NCBI GenBank assembly: GCA_012520915.1
Contig: JAAYNJ010000003.1
Coordinates: forward strand, 59,308 to 123,307
DNA from: Oscillospiraceae bacterium
GTDB taxonomy: Bacteria; Bacillota; Clostridia; Oscillospirales; Ruminococcaceae
Direction: 5' to 3'
DNA: 64,000 nucleotides
Shown here: in pieces, positions 17,094 to 25,498 of the stretch
Position numbering within the stretch: position 1 is the stretch's first letter
Layout: each line of letters opens with the position of its first letter
Notes under the pieces: model-generated
Told to the model about the DNA's origin: nothing
Database searches by the model: none
The model's input: only the letters and a program-made list of their open reading frames with translations
Program-made: the position numbers and the translations under genes

Positions 17094-18569
17094 TTACATC
17101 ATCGACATCCATCTGTCGAAGAGGAAGCTCTTTACGCGTTGCTGTTTATCAGGTATGAGCATGGCGGCGAAAATAGGTGGGCATTCGGACGGAGAGGTGG
17201 AGCCGTAGGTGGAGAGGGAAAGAAAGACCGAATTCCATTCGTCCTTGCTGAGCATGTATTCCCTGTTGAATCTCAGCTTGTCGTTTAATGTCCTGAATTC
17301 GTTTTGAACCTCGTTAATAGAGGAACGAATCATGGATTTCATCTGGAGCGCTGTCAAGATTATTTCAAAATCGTTATCGGGTATGCATGCCATCGGGAAG
17401 GAGAGACCTGTTGCACGCTGTCTGAACTTCGCAGGTTCAACTTTTCCGCATCGGACACATCTTTCCGACCAGCTGTTTTTCAGAAAAACCCATTCGTGAT
17501 TACAGGCGGCGTTTGCTTGATGAGCTGCTTGTCCGGTCTGCTGAAAGCTTGCGGGCTGAACGTTTTGGAAGCTGCCCGGCGCCTGATGCTGTGGAGGAGC
17601 AGGGGGAAGACTATATGGCGAAGCCGGTAGGGGTTGCACTCCGTATGCGGGAGAATATGCGGGCTGACGTGTGGACGGAAGCTCGACGGGAGGCAGTGTG
17701 AGGGATCTGGCGAGAAACAGGAAGGCGAGATCCCAAAGCAAAGATACCAAAAAGTTGAGAGTCACAAGGAGAATATACGCTCCGTCTGCCGTATAGCTTG
17801 TCAGATTGAGAATATAAATGTATATATTGTTGGCGAAAAACAGTCCGGCAGGCAGGTATGTCAGGACTGACAGCAAAGTCTTGTCTTGCGAGAGTTTGAA
17901 TATGGTTATAACCATGAGAGCACATACCGATATCCAGGCTGCCAGGTTAAGCAGGTTGGAAATACCGGGTTTGGGAAACAGCCACTTGAAAGAGAGCAGC
18001 ATTTTTATTCCCGCAGGAATGAGGAGACCGAAGTTCTTTTTTCCGATAAAGAGGAGAACTGCGAGCGCCAATGTTGAAAGCAGTGACAACCACCAGAAAA
18101 TGTTTCTGCCCGCAAGAACCCCTGCAAAAGCGGCATGCGCCAGATCTTCAAAAGCGAACCAAAGCAGCAGAACTCCTGCAGCGATGTACCCGGGTCCGAG
18201 CTCCGGGGGAGATTTTTGCCTGATGTTCAGATATGCAGTGGGAACGGAAGGTTTGCAGAGCTTTACAATCAGAATGATGGGACCGGCAAGCGGCAAAAAC
18301 ATCCAGAAGATATTTGCCCAACTCAATCCCGCATCGCGCAGACGACGCACGACAATGGCAATGGAGGGCAGTATATTTATAAGCTGAAATGCGAACAGGT
18401 AGGAGACGGCGGTCTGGTCGCCGACGAACGTCAACAAGAGCGACTGAATAAATGACAAAATGAAGGTAACAATGAAGTTCGCCAGTACAAACCACCAGTA
18501 GCCCGAGACGCTCGTTCTCCCCGAAAAATCAGCGTACCCCCTCCAATAATCCTTATAAGCTTTAATCAT
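17094..18569 (-). CDS. DUF805 membrane protein with zinc ribbon
   Basis: This is a 491-residue membrane protein. The N-terminal about 115 residues are a DUF805 domain: YWRGYADFSGRTSVSGYWWF, then RRLRDAGLSWANIF and a short hydrophobic hairpin. Several further membrane helices follow (to about residue 290), then a Pro/Gln-rich linker, a zinc-ribbon-like CNHEWVFLKNSWSERCVRCG (two C-x2-C/H-like pairs, about residues 355-375), and a hydrophilic C-terminal domain of about 110 residues that I do not recognise. Function is unknown. Its promoter carries a 19-bp palindrome also found upstream of the neighbouring small membrane-protein gene, implying joint control. AGGAGG precedes ATG 18569. Confidence 0.75.
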   Translation of the reverse strand: MIKAYKDYWRGYADFSGRTSVSGYWWFVLANFIVTFILSFIQSLLLTFVGDQTAVSYLFAFQLINILPSIAIVVRRLRDAGLSWANIFWMFLPLAGPIILIVKLCKPSVPTAYLNIRQKSPPELGPGYIAAGVLLLWFAFEDLAHAAFAGVLAGRNIFWWLSLLSTLALAVLLFIGKKNFGLLIPAGIKMLLSFKWLFPKPGISNLLNLAAWISVCALMVITIFKLSQDKTLLSVLTYLPAGLFFANNIYIYILNLTSYTADGAYILLVTLNFLVSLLWDLAFLFLARSLTLPPVELPSTRQPAYSPAYGVQPLPASPYSLPPAPPQHQAPGSFQNVQPASFQQTGQAAHQANAACNHEWVFLKNSWSERCVRCGKVEPAKFRQRATGLSFPMACIPDNDFEIILTALQMKSMIRSSINEVQNEFRTLNDKLRFNREYMLSKDEWNSVFLSLSTYGSTSPSECPPIFAAMLIPDKQQRVKSFLFDRWMSMM

Positions 18570-18617
18570 GGGGTTCCTCCTTTATATTTTTGGTTTCGAA
18601 TTTCATATTTAATTTTA

Positions 18618-18661
18618 ATTATAGACCGATTAATTTTGCATTTGTCTGCCCGGAGCATACA
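18618..18661 (-). promoter_or_regulatory. Promoter with 19-bp palindromic operator, copy 1
   Basis: On the minus strand TGTATGCTCCGGGCAGACA (18643-18661) is an imperfect palindrome of pattern TGT-n-TGC-n-C-n-G-n-GCA-n-ACA. It overlaps the -35 region of a TATAAT (18618-18623 in + coordinates) that reads toward the DUF805 gene. An almost identical site precedes the next gene. Confidence 0.72.
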
Positions 18662-18733
18662 AAATTAAATTATTGAGCCTTTTTTATTTTACACCTATGC
18701 AGAAGTAAAGATATATGTTTTTATAGAGTTTTC

Positions 18734-19150
18734 TTACTTGCGCTGTTTGCTTTTTTCAACAATATAGCTGATTAGGGATACCCAAAAACCTGCCAGATAA
18801 GCGCCCATTAGAAGATAGGCAATTTGTGAAGCGCTGCTCATCTCTATCGCAGCCATGTGTAGCCCGAAGAGCCCGAACTCGGTGACGATATAAAGCAGAT
18901 TGACTAAAAGCCCGCCGCAAAACAAGCTGATAAATACTAAAGTATGACGGTTTTGATAGGCGTATGCGATTAAGAAAAACGCAATCAATCCTACCAGGCA
19001 AGGCGCGAATATATTGAAGAGTTTATAAGATAGAGGACGGAAGTTTATACTAGCTATCATACGCAATCTGATCTGCGCTTCCTGGTAGATATAAAAGACG
19101 CATGCCGGGATAATTGCAAGCAGGACGTTTTTAATTTTTGAATATTTCAT
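18734..19150 (-). CDS. Small four-helix membrane protein, unknown function
   Basis: This 138-residue protein has about four hydrophobic segments (residues 8-24, 48-66, 72-92, 108-130) and short polar loops; it ends in a basic KSKQRK tail. I do not recognise the family. GAAAGGAGAA lies before ATG 19150. Its promoter shares a 19-bp palindrome with the neighbouring DUF805 gene on the same strand, so both may answer the same regulator. No enzymatic motif or export signal is visible. Confidence 0.6.
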   Translation of the reverse strand: MKYSKIKNVLLAIIPACVFYIYQEAQIRLRMIASINFRPLSYKLFNIFAPCLVGLIAFFLIAYAYQNRHTLVFISLFCGGLLVNLLYIVTEFGLFGLHMAAIEMSSASQIAYLLMGAYLAGFWVSLISYIVEKSKQRK

Positions 19151-19191
19151 AAAATAATTCTCCTTTCGGTTGGAAAACTGTCTTTTGCATT

Positions 19192-19236
19192 ATTATAATA
19201 CTCCGCACTCTTTCATTTGTCTGCTCGGAGCATACA
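19192..19236 (-). promoter_or_regulatory. Promoter with 19-bp palindromic operator, copy 2
   Basis: TGTATGCTCCGAGCAGACA on the minus strand (19218-19236) differs from copy 1 at a single base and keeps the symmetric TGT...TGC...GCA...ACA pattern. A TATAAT (19192-19197 in + coordinates) lies at almost the same distance as in copy 1, and the next gene starts at 19150. Confidence 0.72.
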
Positions 19237-19250
19237 AAATCAAGCAAAGA

Positions 19251-19283
19251 AAAACCGCCTGCAGGTTTTGCAGGCGGTTTTGG
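19251..19283 (-). terminator. Terminator after the lgt-like gene
   Basis: AAAACCGCCTGC pairs with GCAGGCGGTTTT (19251-19281). Read on the minus strand it ends the subtilase-lgt transcript about 145 bp past the stop at 19425; the stretch in between holds nothing recognisable. Confidence 0.82.
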
Positions 19284-19424
19284 TTTTGTTTAGTCTAGGA
19301 TATGAAAGCGGTTTCTTCGATTTAAGCGAAGGGGATATTCCGTTTTTAAATACAGGTAAATAATAGAATCTTGTTGCGGCTTAAAATAAAGACATCGGGA
19401 GAGCGCAAAGAGAGGAAAAGATAT

Positions 19425-20252
19425 CTACTCGGGCATTTTTGTTTTGCCGTTTGGTGATTTGGTATTTAAATTTATTTTGCAGAAAAGAGCAAGGCAAAAA
19501 AGGATGATGGCGACATAGACGACCGGATAAAAAACATCAACTACAAAAGGAGCATAGGGAAGAGAACGAAAAGGAAGCACACCGAGACGCATGGCGGTAA
19601 ACCACACCGCATATAAAAGGGCTGTCGAACCGGTCTTTAAACCGAATCTTTTGGAGAGCGTAGGAATTAAAAAGAGCCCCAAAGCCGCAATTATAAGTTC
19701 AAAGAGTTGGGTGGGATAAACGCGAATTTGGTCGAAGCCGAAACTGAAAGGCAATTTATCAATAATGAGCTTTTCCGCCTTCCGCAGGGGAAAAACAACA
19801 CCCAATATGCTTTTTGTGGACTTGCCGGAACAGCAACCGTTTAAATAACATCCTGTGCGGGAAAGAATGAAGGCTATACCGCAGGGCAGAATCAACCTGT
19901 CCGCCGCCTCCAATGATTTTATTCCGAATGCCTTTGACACAAAAGGAAGCGTCAGACCCGAGAGAATGAGCCCTCCATATAGTGAAAAGCCTTTGAAGCC
20001 GAGGGAAGTCAGGGCAAAATTGTCACCGTATTGGGCGGGGTTTATAAAATAATTGAGAAGACGCGAACCGACAACAAAAATTATCAGCAAAACGCAACTC
20101 AAAGCCACCCCTTTAAGAACCGGCTTTTTTGCCCGCATAAATGAAAGCGGCGTGAGCAAGATTACGGAAAGTATTGCAAGAACGGCAAAGAGGTCGTAGG
20201 AAAATATGGTATATGCCGATCCGAATAGTGAGAATGAGAGTTCGGGATACAT
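19425..20252 (-). CDS. lgt: Prolipoprotein diacylglyceryl transferase family protein, cysteine-variant
   Basis: Lgt transfers diacylglycerol from phosphatidylglycerol to the lipobox cysteine of prelipoproteins at the membrane. This 275-residue protein has about seven membrane segments and the family landmarks FKGFSLYGGLI (around residues 87-97) and YPTQLFE (around 177-183). The signature loop, usually GRxGNFxNxE, reads SRTGCYLNGCCSGKST here, as in the cysteine-containing Lgt-like branch known from Clostridia. It starts 12 bp after the stop of a lipoprotein protease on the same strand, so the enzyme and a probable substrate share one transcript. Whether this is the general Lgt of the cell or a second, dedicated copy cannot be decided from the window. 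Confidence 0.8.
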   Translation of the reverse strand: MYPELSFSLFGSAYTIFSYDLFAVLAILSVILLTPLSFMRAKKPVLKGVALSCVLLIIFVVGSRLLNYFINPAQYGDNFALTSLGFKGFSLYGGLILSGLTLPFVSKAFGIKSLEAADRLILPCGIAFILSRTGCYLNGCCSGKSTKSILGVVFPLRKAEKLIIDKLPFSFGFDQIRVYPTQLFELIIAALGLFLIPTLSKRFGLKTGSTALLYAVWFTAMRLGVLPFRSLPYAPFVVDVFYPVVYVAIILFCLALFCKINLNTKSPNGKTKMPE

Positions 20253-20264
20253 CGGGACAATCCT

Positions 20265-22784
20265 TTACTGCAGAGGCTTGCTGCCTGTGAAACCGAAATC
20301 AAAATAAAAGTCATCTTCCGAAACGCCTTGAGCTGTCCACCTCAGTGTTCCTGCAACGGATACATGGGTTTCGTCATCGTTATATGAAGCTGTAAGTTCG
20401 CCTACCACTAAAGAATTTTCTACATGGCGGGAATTAAAAGTCATAATGCCGTTTGCGGGATTATAGGTAAATGAGAGATCGTCTCCTTCGTCATCAGAGA
20501 GCAGCATTATACCTTCCGTTTCGCTCTGCGCATAAATAGCGAAGGGGCATGCTTCCGACTCTCCTATACTTTCTTTTAAAGAATTGAGAATCTCCAGGTC
20601 GCAACCTGTCCCGGAATCATCACCGCTTGCCAAATCCGCCAAGAACTGTTCCGATGTATAAACGTCTTTCAGTTGCAGAACACCGTCATCGTAAACGCCC
20701 TCAAGTTCCGCCAATGTCGGCGCCTTAACCGCTTCGAGCGTGAGAGTTGAACAGGTATTGCTGTCAAGTCTCGTAACTACGATATATATGGATTCTTCGG
20801 TAAATTTAAGTTGCCAGGAAGCACTGCCGCCTTCCTCCACCTGCTGAACGGTATCTCCATTGAGTATATATTGACCGAAAACCTCAATCTTCACGTCGAC
20901 GGCTCCCGACAAGGTGCTCGGAATCTGAGCGGTTATTGTATATTCCGAACCTTCTCCCTCTGCAACAAGATCCACAGAACTGTAACGGAGAGCCTGCTCC
21001 ATGCTGAGGGGAGGCTGATTATTCTCTTCGCGAATCATATTTATTACTTTCAGCACGGCTTTGTCCACCCGAAGCACACCGGCACCCATCCCGTCAGGAA
21101 TAGGGGTAAGATTATCATCTGAATCTTCTTCGCCCGGTTTCTTATTGTGAACGCCTTTGGCCGAAGTTTCCTTGAGCAATTCTTTTAACTCTTCCGCGCT
21201 GAGATTGGGTTTTAGCGATTTTAATAAAGCTATGGCGGCAGTAACCTGCGGGGCGGTATAACTTGTCCCGCTGCTCATAACGGGTTTTTTGTCATCTCCG
21301 TAACCCAGAACTACACTCACACCCAATGACGAAAGAGTGACTTCCCCATCGTCCGTCCCGAAGTTTGAAAATTGGGCTCTTGTTCCGTCGTTATTCAGAG
21401 CGCCGACGGTAATGAGATTGGGCGAATTTATGCCGCCCGGAAAATAGTTTTTACCGTTAAGCGCGCCTTTTTCTTTGTTCTCGTCCGCTTCGTTTCCCGC
21501 TGCAGCGACAAACACCACATCCGGATGCTTTTCGTTCATATGTTCAAAGAATTTTTTATAGGCCTCGCATTCCTCTTCGTTAGAATCTTGCGGCTTTTCC
21601 GGCCCAAAGGAACAGTTTATAACATCGGCGCCCGACTCAACCTGCTCTTTTAGACGCACTAATGTCGACAAGGTGTAAGTTCTGCCGTCTTTACCCCTAA
21701 CTTGTGTAATGTCGACTTCGTCTTCATCCGGCAAATCTATGGGTAATTCAACCGGAAAATCTTCAGGCAATTCGATAGAAAATCCGTCGGAAAAATCAAA
21801 CGGCGAATCATCCTGAGTATCACCCGGTGTGCTTCCGGGGAAACCGCCCGGCAATTCTACAGGAAAACCTTTCTGACGGCCTTGCTGACTGCCGTCCGGC
21901 TCACCATCCGGCTCACCGTCAGGTTTATCCTCGGTATCATCATCCGGTTTACGGGCGGCGGGGCTTTTGCCGGTGAAAATATTTTTTACATTGATTTCAA
22001 GTTTTTCTCCCAAAACACTGGCTATACCTGTCACTCCGCCGTTTTCGCTGTTCGCACCTATGATATGCGCGACCATTGTACCGTGCGTAAGCCCGCCGGT
22101 TCTGAGCGTACCGTCCTCGTTTGTTCGGGGATATTCCGTGGTATCTCCGGTCAGCTTGACCTTCGACCTTTCACCGAACTCGTCCGAGCCGGTATAGAAT
22201 GCAGTGTCCAAAACACCGACCGTTACTTTGTTTAAATCTCCGCTCAGGCTTTTTATGATTTTCCAGGCGTTTTCCATGCCTATTTGATTGTAGGCGCGTG
22301 CAGCTGCAGGATTAGAAAAAACCGGGTCGTCCAGAGGAGTACAGGGGGTGCCCTCCACAACATCTACGGTGTAGACAGCTTTATTCGGGAAGACGGACTC
22401 CACTCCCTCAAACTTTTCAATTTCGCCCATGGCTGAAATCAGCTCTTCTTCGGTATTCGTATCAACCTCTATTTGGTAAAGACCGATTACCTCCAATCCA
22501 CCAACAACTCTTCCCTTGATACTGAGAAGTGTTTTTGTTCTCGTGTCCTTGTCGACATCTTCGCCGAACATCACAATAATCTGATTTACCGGAATGACGC
22601 CGAAGTTTTTTGAACGTATAACGTCATCCGGATCGGGTTCCTTGCAGGCTGAAATTGAATAATCTTCTTTTTTCGGCTTAGGTTTTCCCCCTTCACCGTC
22701 CGGTTTCAGAAGTTTAGCGAGATCACAGCCTGCGAGACTGAGAAGTATAACAATCGTCAATAAAATCGATAAAATTCGTTTCAT
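20265..22784 (-). CDS. Lipoprotein subtilisin-like serine protease (S8)
   Basis: The protein (839 residues) begins with a lipoprotein signal, ILLSLAGC, so it should be anchored outside the membrane. An N-terminal propeptide-like region precedes the catalytic domain: Asp193 in VGVLDTAF, His234 in THGTMVAHIIG, oxyanion Asn431 in VFVAAAGNE and Ser508 in SSGTSYTAPQV are all present, so it should be active. Between His and Ser a low-complexity acidic insert of about 85 residues (272-357) carries repeats of PDGEPDG and F-P/S-V/I-E-L-P. The C-terminal third is a beta-rich region of unknown type. GGAGG lies seven bases from ATG 22784; an upstream ATG at 22811 is less likely. It is followed by an lgt-like gene after 12 bp. 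Confidence 0.88.
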   Translation of the reverse strand: MKRILSILLTIVILLSLAGCDLAKLLKPDGEGGKPKPKKEDYSISACKEPDPDDVIRSKNFGVIPVNQIIVMFGEDVDKDTRTKTLLSIKGRVVGGLEVIGLYQIEVDTNTEEELISAMGEIEKFEGVESVFPNKAVYTVDVVEGTPCTPLDDPVFSNPAAARAYNQIGMENAWKIIKSLSGDLNKVTVGVLDTAFYTGSDEFGERSKVKLTGDTTEYPRTNEDGTLRTGGLTHGTMVAHIIGANSENGGVTGIASVLGEKLEINVKNIFTGKSPAARKPDDDTEDKPDGEPDGEPDGSQQGRQKGFPVELPGGFPGSTPGDTQDDSPFDFSDGFSIELPEDFPVELPIDLPDEDEVDITQVRGKDGRTYTLSTLVRLKEQVESGADVINCSFGPEKPQDSNEEECEAYKKFFEHMNEKHPDVVFVAAAGNEADENKEKGALNGKNYFPGGINSPNLITVGALNNDGTRAQFSNFGTDDGEVTLSSLGVSVVLGYGDDKKPVMSSGTSYTAPQVTAAIALLKSLKPNLSAEELKELLKETSAKGVHNKKPGEEDSDDNLTPIPDGMGAGVLRVDKAVLKVINMIREENNQPPLSMEQALRYSSVDLVAEGEGSEYTITAQIPSTLSGAVDVKIEVFGQYILNGDTVQQVEEGGSASWQLKFTEESIYIVVTRLDSNTCSTLTLEAVKAPTLAELEGVYDDGVLQLKDVYTSEQFLADLASGDDSGTGCDLEILNSLKESIGESEACPFAIYAQSETEGIMLLSDDEGDDLSFTYNPANGIMTFNSRHVENSLVVGELTASYNDDETHVSVAGTLRWTAQGVSEDDFYFDFGFTGSKPLQ

Positions 22785-23152
22785 GAAATGCCTCCATTCA
22801 ACCAATCTCATCTGTTCAATTACAAAACAGAATTATTCAAAAGAAAATGCAGTCAACAAATCTATCATGTCATATAAGATTTATATTTTCAAATATGACT
22901 GCAATAAATACAAACGGATTTTATGAGGAAAAATTTAAAAAAGACGTTGAATAATTGAACTTTTTGTGTCCGATACTCAAAAATTTGAGACAGTTGTATA
23001 AAGTAAAGTTAAAAATCATCGTTAGTATATCTATATCGTAGAAATTGTTACTTATATCAGATTTAATAAATACACTAAGTTTAATGAGGTTAATATAATA
23101 CGAAGAGTATAATCATTTTGTCGCTTGATATACTTTTAAGTTAGATTATTAA
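22785..23152. other. AT-rich intergenic region
   Basis: This stretch upstream of the subtilase gene is AT-rich and has no supportable gene. A minus-strand TTGACT lies about 75 bp from the start codon with a poor -10. GCAGTCA (near 22850) and TGACTGC (near 22900) form a loose 7-bp inverted repeat flanking it. Confidence 0.4.
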
Positions 23153-23196
23153 TAAAACAGACATATAGGGACGATTTCCCTATATGTCTGTTTTAT
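23153..23196 (-). terminator. Strong terminator after the DUF3021 gene
   Basis: A perfect 19-bp stem (TAAAACAGACATATAGGGA, 23153-23171, with its complement 23177-23195) and a 5-nt loop. It lies 57 bp past the DUF3021 stop and has T/A flanks on both sides, so it can act in both directions. Confidence 0.88.
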
Positions 23197-23251
23197 CATA
23201 GTTGGAAGGAGGATGGATTTTTAGAAACAGAACCTCTATAAATCTTTGTTT

Positions 23252-23713
23252 TTAATTGCCGGACTTTCCCTTGACTTTTTCATTTATGGCCTTTACCTTG
23301 CGTTTCCAAACAAGGTATTGAATAAACCAGACGATGAGGTAGATGGCAATGAAGATGCCGAAATAGGAGATGAATCCGGTCAGGGAATGTTCCATCCAGT
23401 TTGCGAAGTAGGCTATGGGCAGAGTTATAAGCGAGATAATAACGAAATAAATCCCGCTCTGTTTTGCGATACTCCAGTTCTCGATTTCCCAGATGACGGA
23501 AGAGGCTGCAAAGCCGGCGCCCATTACAGCGCAAAGTATGGTTTGGAGAATAACCGCATTTATTTCATTTCCCATTCTCTCAATGAGTTCGGGCGGGGCG
23601 GGCGAATAATGACCTTTTGCAAATATTGCAGAAATAATAATTGTTACCAGATATCCTATGGCTATTCCGCTCGGAATACCGAAAAGCGCTCTGTTGATGA
23701 TTTGTTTTTTCAT
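23252..23713 (-). CDS. DUF3021 membrane protein
   Basis: This 153-residue protein has four membrane helices (about residues 8-30, 52-72, 84-104, 114-138) and a short basic tail, with the NRALFGIPSGIAIGY start typical of DUF3021. It follows a LytTR regulator by 9 bp on the same strand. LytTR plus small-membrane-protein pairs are a known regulatory arrangement in Bacillota (for example HdrRM and BrsRM of streptococci), where the membrane protein restrains its regulator. By analogy this gene probably modulates the upstream LytTR protein; that is inference. RBS and TATA features are shared with the LytTR gene. Confidence 0.82.
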   Translation of the reverse strand: MKKQIINRALFGIPSGIAIGYLVTIIISAIFAKGHYSPAPPELIERMGNEINAVILQTILCAVMGAGFAASSVIWEIENWSIAKQSGIYFVIISLITLPIAYFANWMEHSLTGFISYFGIFIAIYLIVWFIQYLVWKRKVKAINEKVKGKSGN

Positions 23714-23722
23714 TTTTATACC

Positions 23723-24163
23723 TCATATTCCCAATACTTGTTTGATTTTTGAGACATATCGTCTCGAAACATATGTGACGGTGCCGTTTGAAAGGGTTAC
23801 GCAAATGGTGCCGACAAAACTCAGGTCGAAACTCTTTACCTTTTTGAGATTGATTATCTCGGAATTTGATATTCGTACAAAACTTCGTTTTGAAAGACGC
23901 TCCTCGATTTCGTAAAGCCGCATGCGGAGCAGGTATTCGTCATTTACGGTTTTCGCATAGACTTTTCCCGAAGAAGCATAAACATTGATGATTTCTTCCG
24001 GGTTCAGTATTTCAACCATGTCTTCGAGAAATCCGGCTATAACCTGCGGAGTACCTTCGGAGAGCTGTTTTACAAGTTCGTTTATCTCTTCCGTGACTTT
24101 GTCGGTCATCACGATAATTCTCGGCTCTTTGCAGTTGCTGTCGATTTTGATTTCTATCTGCAT
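23723..24163 (-). CDS. LytTR DNA-binding regulator
   Basis: The about 146-residue protein has an N-terminal about 45-residue region with beta character and a C-terminal LytTR domain: EIINVYASSGKVYAKT, then RLYEIEERLSKRSFVRISNS, then LKKVKSFDLSF and SRRYVSKIKQVLG. There is no receiver domain, so it is a stand-alone regulator of the type paired with a membrane partner. GAGGAGGTGACTTG puts the start at ATG 24163 rather than the upstream GTG-region codons. It is co-transcribed with the DUF3021 gene. Two 12-bp direct repeats at 21-bp period just upstream match the layout of LytTR binding sites, indicating autoregulation. Confidence 0.86.
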   Translation of the reverse strand: MQIEIKIDSNCKEPRIIVMTDKVTEEINELVKQLSEGTPQVIAGFLEDMVEILNPEEIINVYASSGKVYAKTVNDEYLLRMRLYEIEERLSKRSFVRISNSEIINLKKVKSFDLSFVGTICVTLSNGTVTYVSRRYVSKIKQVLGI

Positions 24164-24232
24164 CAAGTCACCTCCTCGCTGTGACAAAAGTATATGATGT
24201 TTGGGAACAGCTTTCTACAGAAAACACACAAT

Positions 24233-24265
24233 CGGTATAAAATCAAATACAGACGGTATAAAATC
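24233..24265 (-). promoter_or_regulatory. Phased direct repeats, probable LytTR sites
   Basis: CGGTATAAAATC occurs at 24233-24244 and again at 24254-24265, a 21-bp period (two helical turns). LytTR proteins bind pairs of short direct repeats with this spacing. On the minus strand they lie about 70 bp upstream of the LytTR start codon. Confidence 0.7.
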
Positions 24266-24334
24266 CCGTGTCTATTATGAGGTGTAGAGTTTTTGTGCCC
24301 GTAGAACAATAAGTATCATACGGTTATAGAAAGA

Positions 24335-24361
24335 CCGGACATAAGTTTGTCCGGCTTTTTT
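24335..24361 (-). terminator. Terminator between the PfkB and LytTR transcripts
   Basis: CCGGACA (24335-24341) pairs with TGTCCGG (24348-24354), with CTTTTTT on the + side and TCTTTCT on the minus side. It ends the minus-strand PfkB-like gene. Confidence 0.78.
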
Positions 24362-24387
24362 AATTAAATCAGGTAAAATAAAACGGG

Positions 24388-25326
24388 TCAGACGGGTTTG
24401 GATGTGTAGGAGGAATACAATTCTTTTGCGAGTGATTCTGCGTGCTGCATAAGTTCGTCATCAAAGATAGGCCGGGGGCCCACCTGCTGGAAGTTGTAAT
24501 ATGCGGAGATATTTGCCATTATTCCCGTCATCACCGGATTGTTCCCTTCGGTCCAGGCAAGGCATGCGGCTGCTGTTGCGGCGTTTCCGCAACCCGTAAC
24601 ATCAACAACTTCGACACCGTCTTCCAAAGGCGTGGAGGGGATAAACCAGGCCTTTCCTTCGGATATGCTGTAGAGTCCTCTTTCTCCGGCTCTCAAGAGC
24701 ACAAGCTCCGGTCCGAGATTTTTGAGAAATTCTATAAGATCCTCCTCGTTTTCGGTACCGAAAATTCTGCTGCCTTCGACTATATTAAACGATGCCATGT
24801 CTATCATTTTACAGAGATTGATAGTTGCCTCACGGTCTTCGGGAAAAGTGTGTCTGCCATTCGGTTCCCACATAATTTTAAACCCGTATTTTTTCCTGTA
24901 GTCGAACAAACCGTTCCATATCTCTTCGGGCGGAGGACCGCTTGTCAGATAAAATCCCTTTGTATTTTCGAGTTTGCCTATAAAATCTTCAGGTTTGGGG
25001 CGCCAAAAATCCGAATCGTCCCAACTGCCTTCAAAAAATCTGCCGACATCGTAATTTCCGTCATCGAGATATTTGAGAATGCTGTAGGGGGTAACTTCCG
25101 AGACAAAATTTAATCCCGAAGGATTGATTTTATTATTTTCAAACCAGGGGTTATAAAGGGAGAAAAAATCCTTTCCAACCCTTGCGGAGAAAAGAATACT
25201 TTCGCTCCAGGGTCTCATACCGCAGTAACCGTACATGGGGATGCCCCCAAGCTGAGGCTTTGTGGTACTGCCGTCGGGCATCTCCAAGACATCCAGCATA
25301 TTTAAACCTGTAGCGACATATTCCAA
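24388..25326 (-). CDS. PfkB-like kinase, GCGN variant
   Basis: This 312-residue ribokinase-fold protein should phosphorylate a sugar or nucleoside. The N-terminal YVATGLNMLDVL, the GGIPMYGYCGMR patch and the C-terminal anion-hole loop VVDVTGCGNAATAA (about residues 239-252) place it in the PfkB family. The usual GAGD loop, where Asp is the catalytic base, reads GCGN, replacing that Asp by Asn. A second protein in the window (38977-39918) has the same change, so it is not a random mutation. The start is TTG with GGAGGA upstream. It is divergent from two SIS genes, which suggests phosphosugar or amino-sugar work. Activity may be altered or lost. Confidence 0.78.
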   Translation of the reverse strand: MEYVATGLNMLDVLEMPDGSTTKPQLGGIPMYGYCGMRPWSESILFSARVGKDFFSLYNPWFENNKINPSGLNFVSEVTPYSILKYLDDGNYDVGRFFEGSWDDSDFWRPKPEDFIGKLENTKGFYLTSGPPPEEIWNGLFDYRKKYGFKIMWEPNGRHTFPEDREATINLCKMIDMASFNIVEGSRIFGTENEEDLIEFLKNLGPELVLLRAGERGLYSISEGKAWFIPSTPLEDGVEVVDVTGCGNAATAAACLAWTEGNNPVMTGIMANISAYYNFQQVGPRPIFDDELMQHAESLAKELYSSYTSKPV

Positions 25327-25498
25327 AGCGGGATTCCTCCTTACGACATCATAAAAGTGGTTAAAATTAAATTATTTATATATACTGTTTAACATAACAC
25401 AATTGTATTTACATATCCTGTTTTATTCAAGCCGGCGCTGTACTTTACGGCATATAAATAAAGTGTTTTTTAAGTTGAGCGAAAACTTGAGGGTTAAG

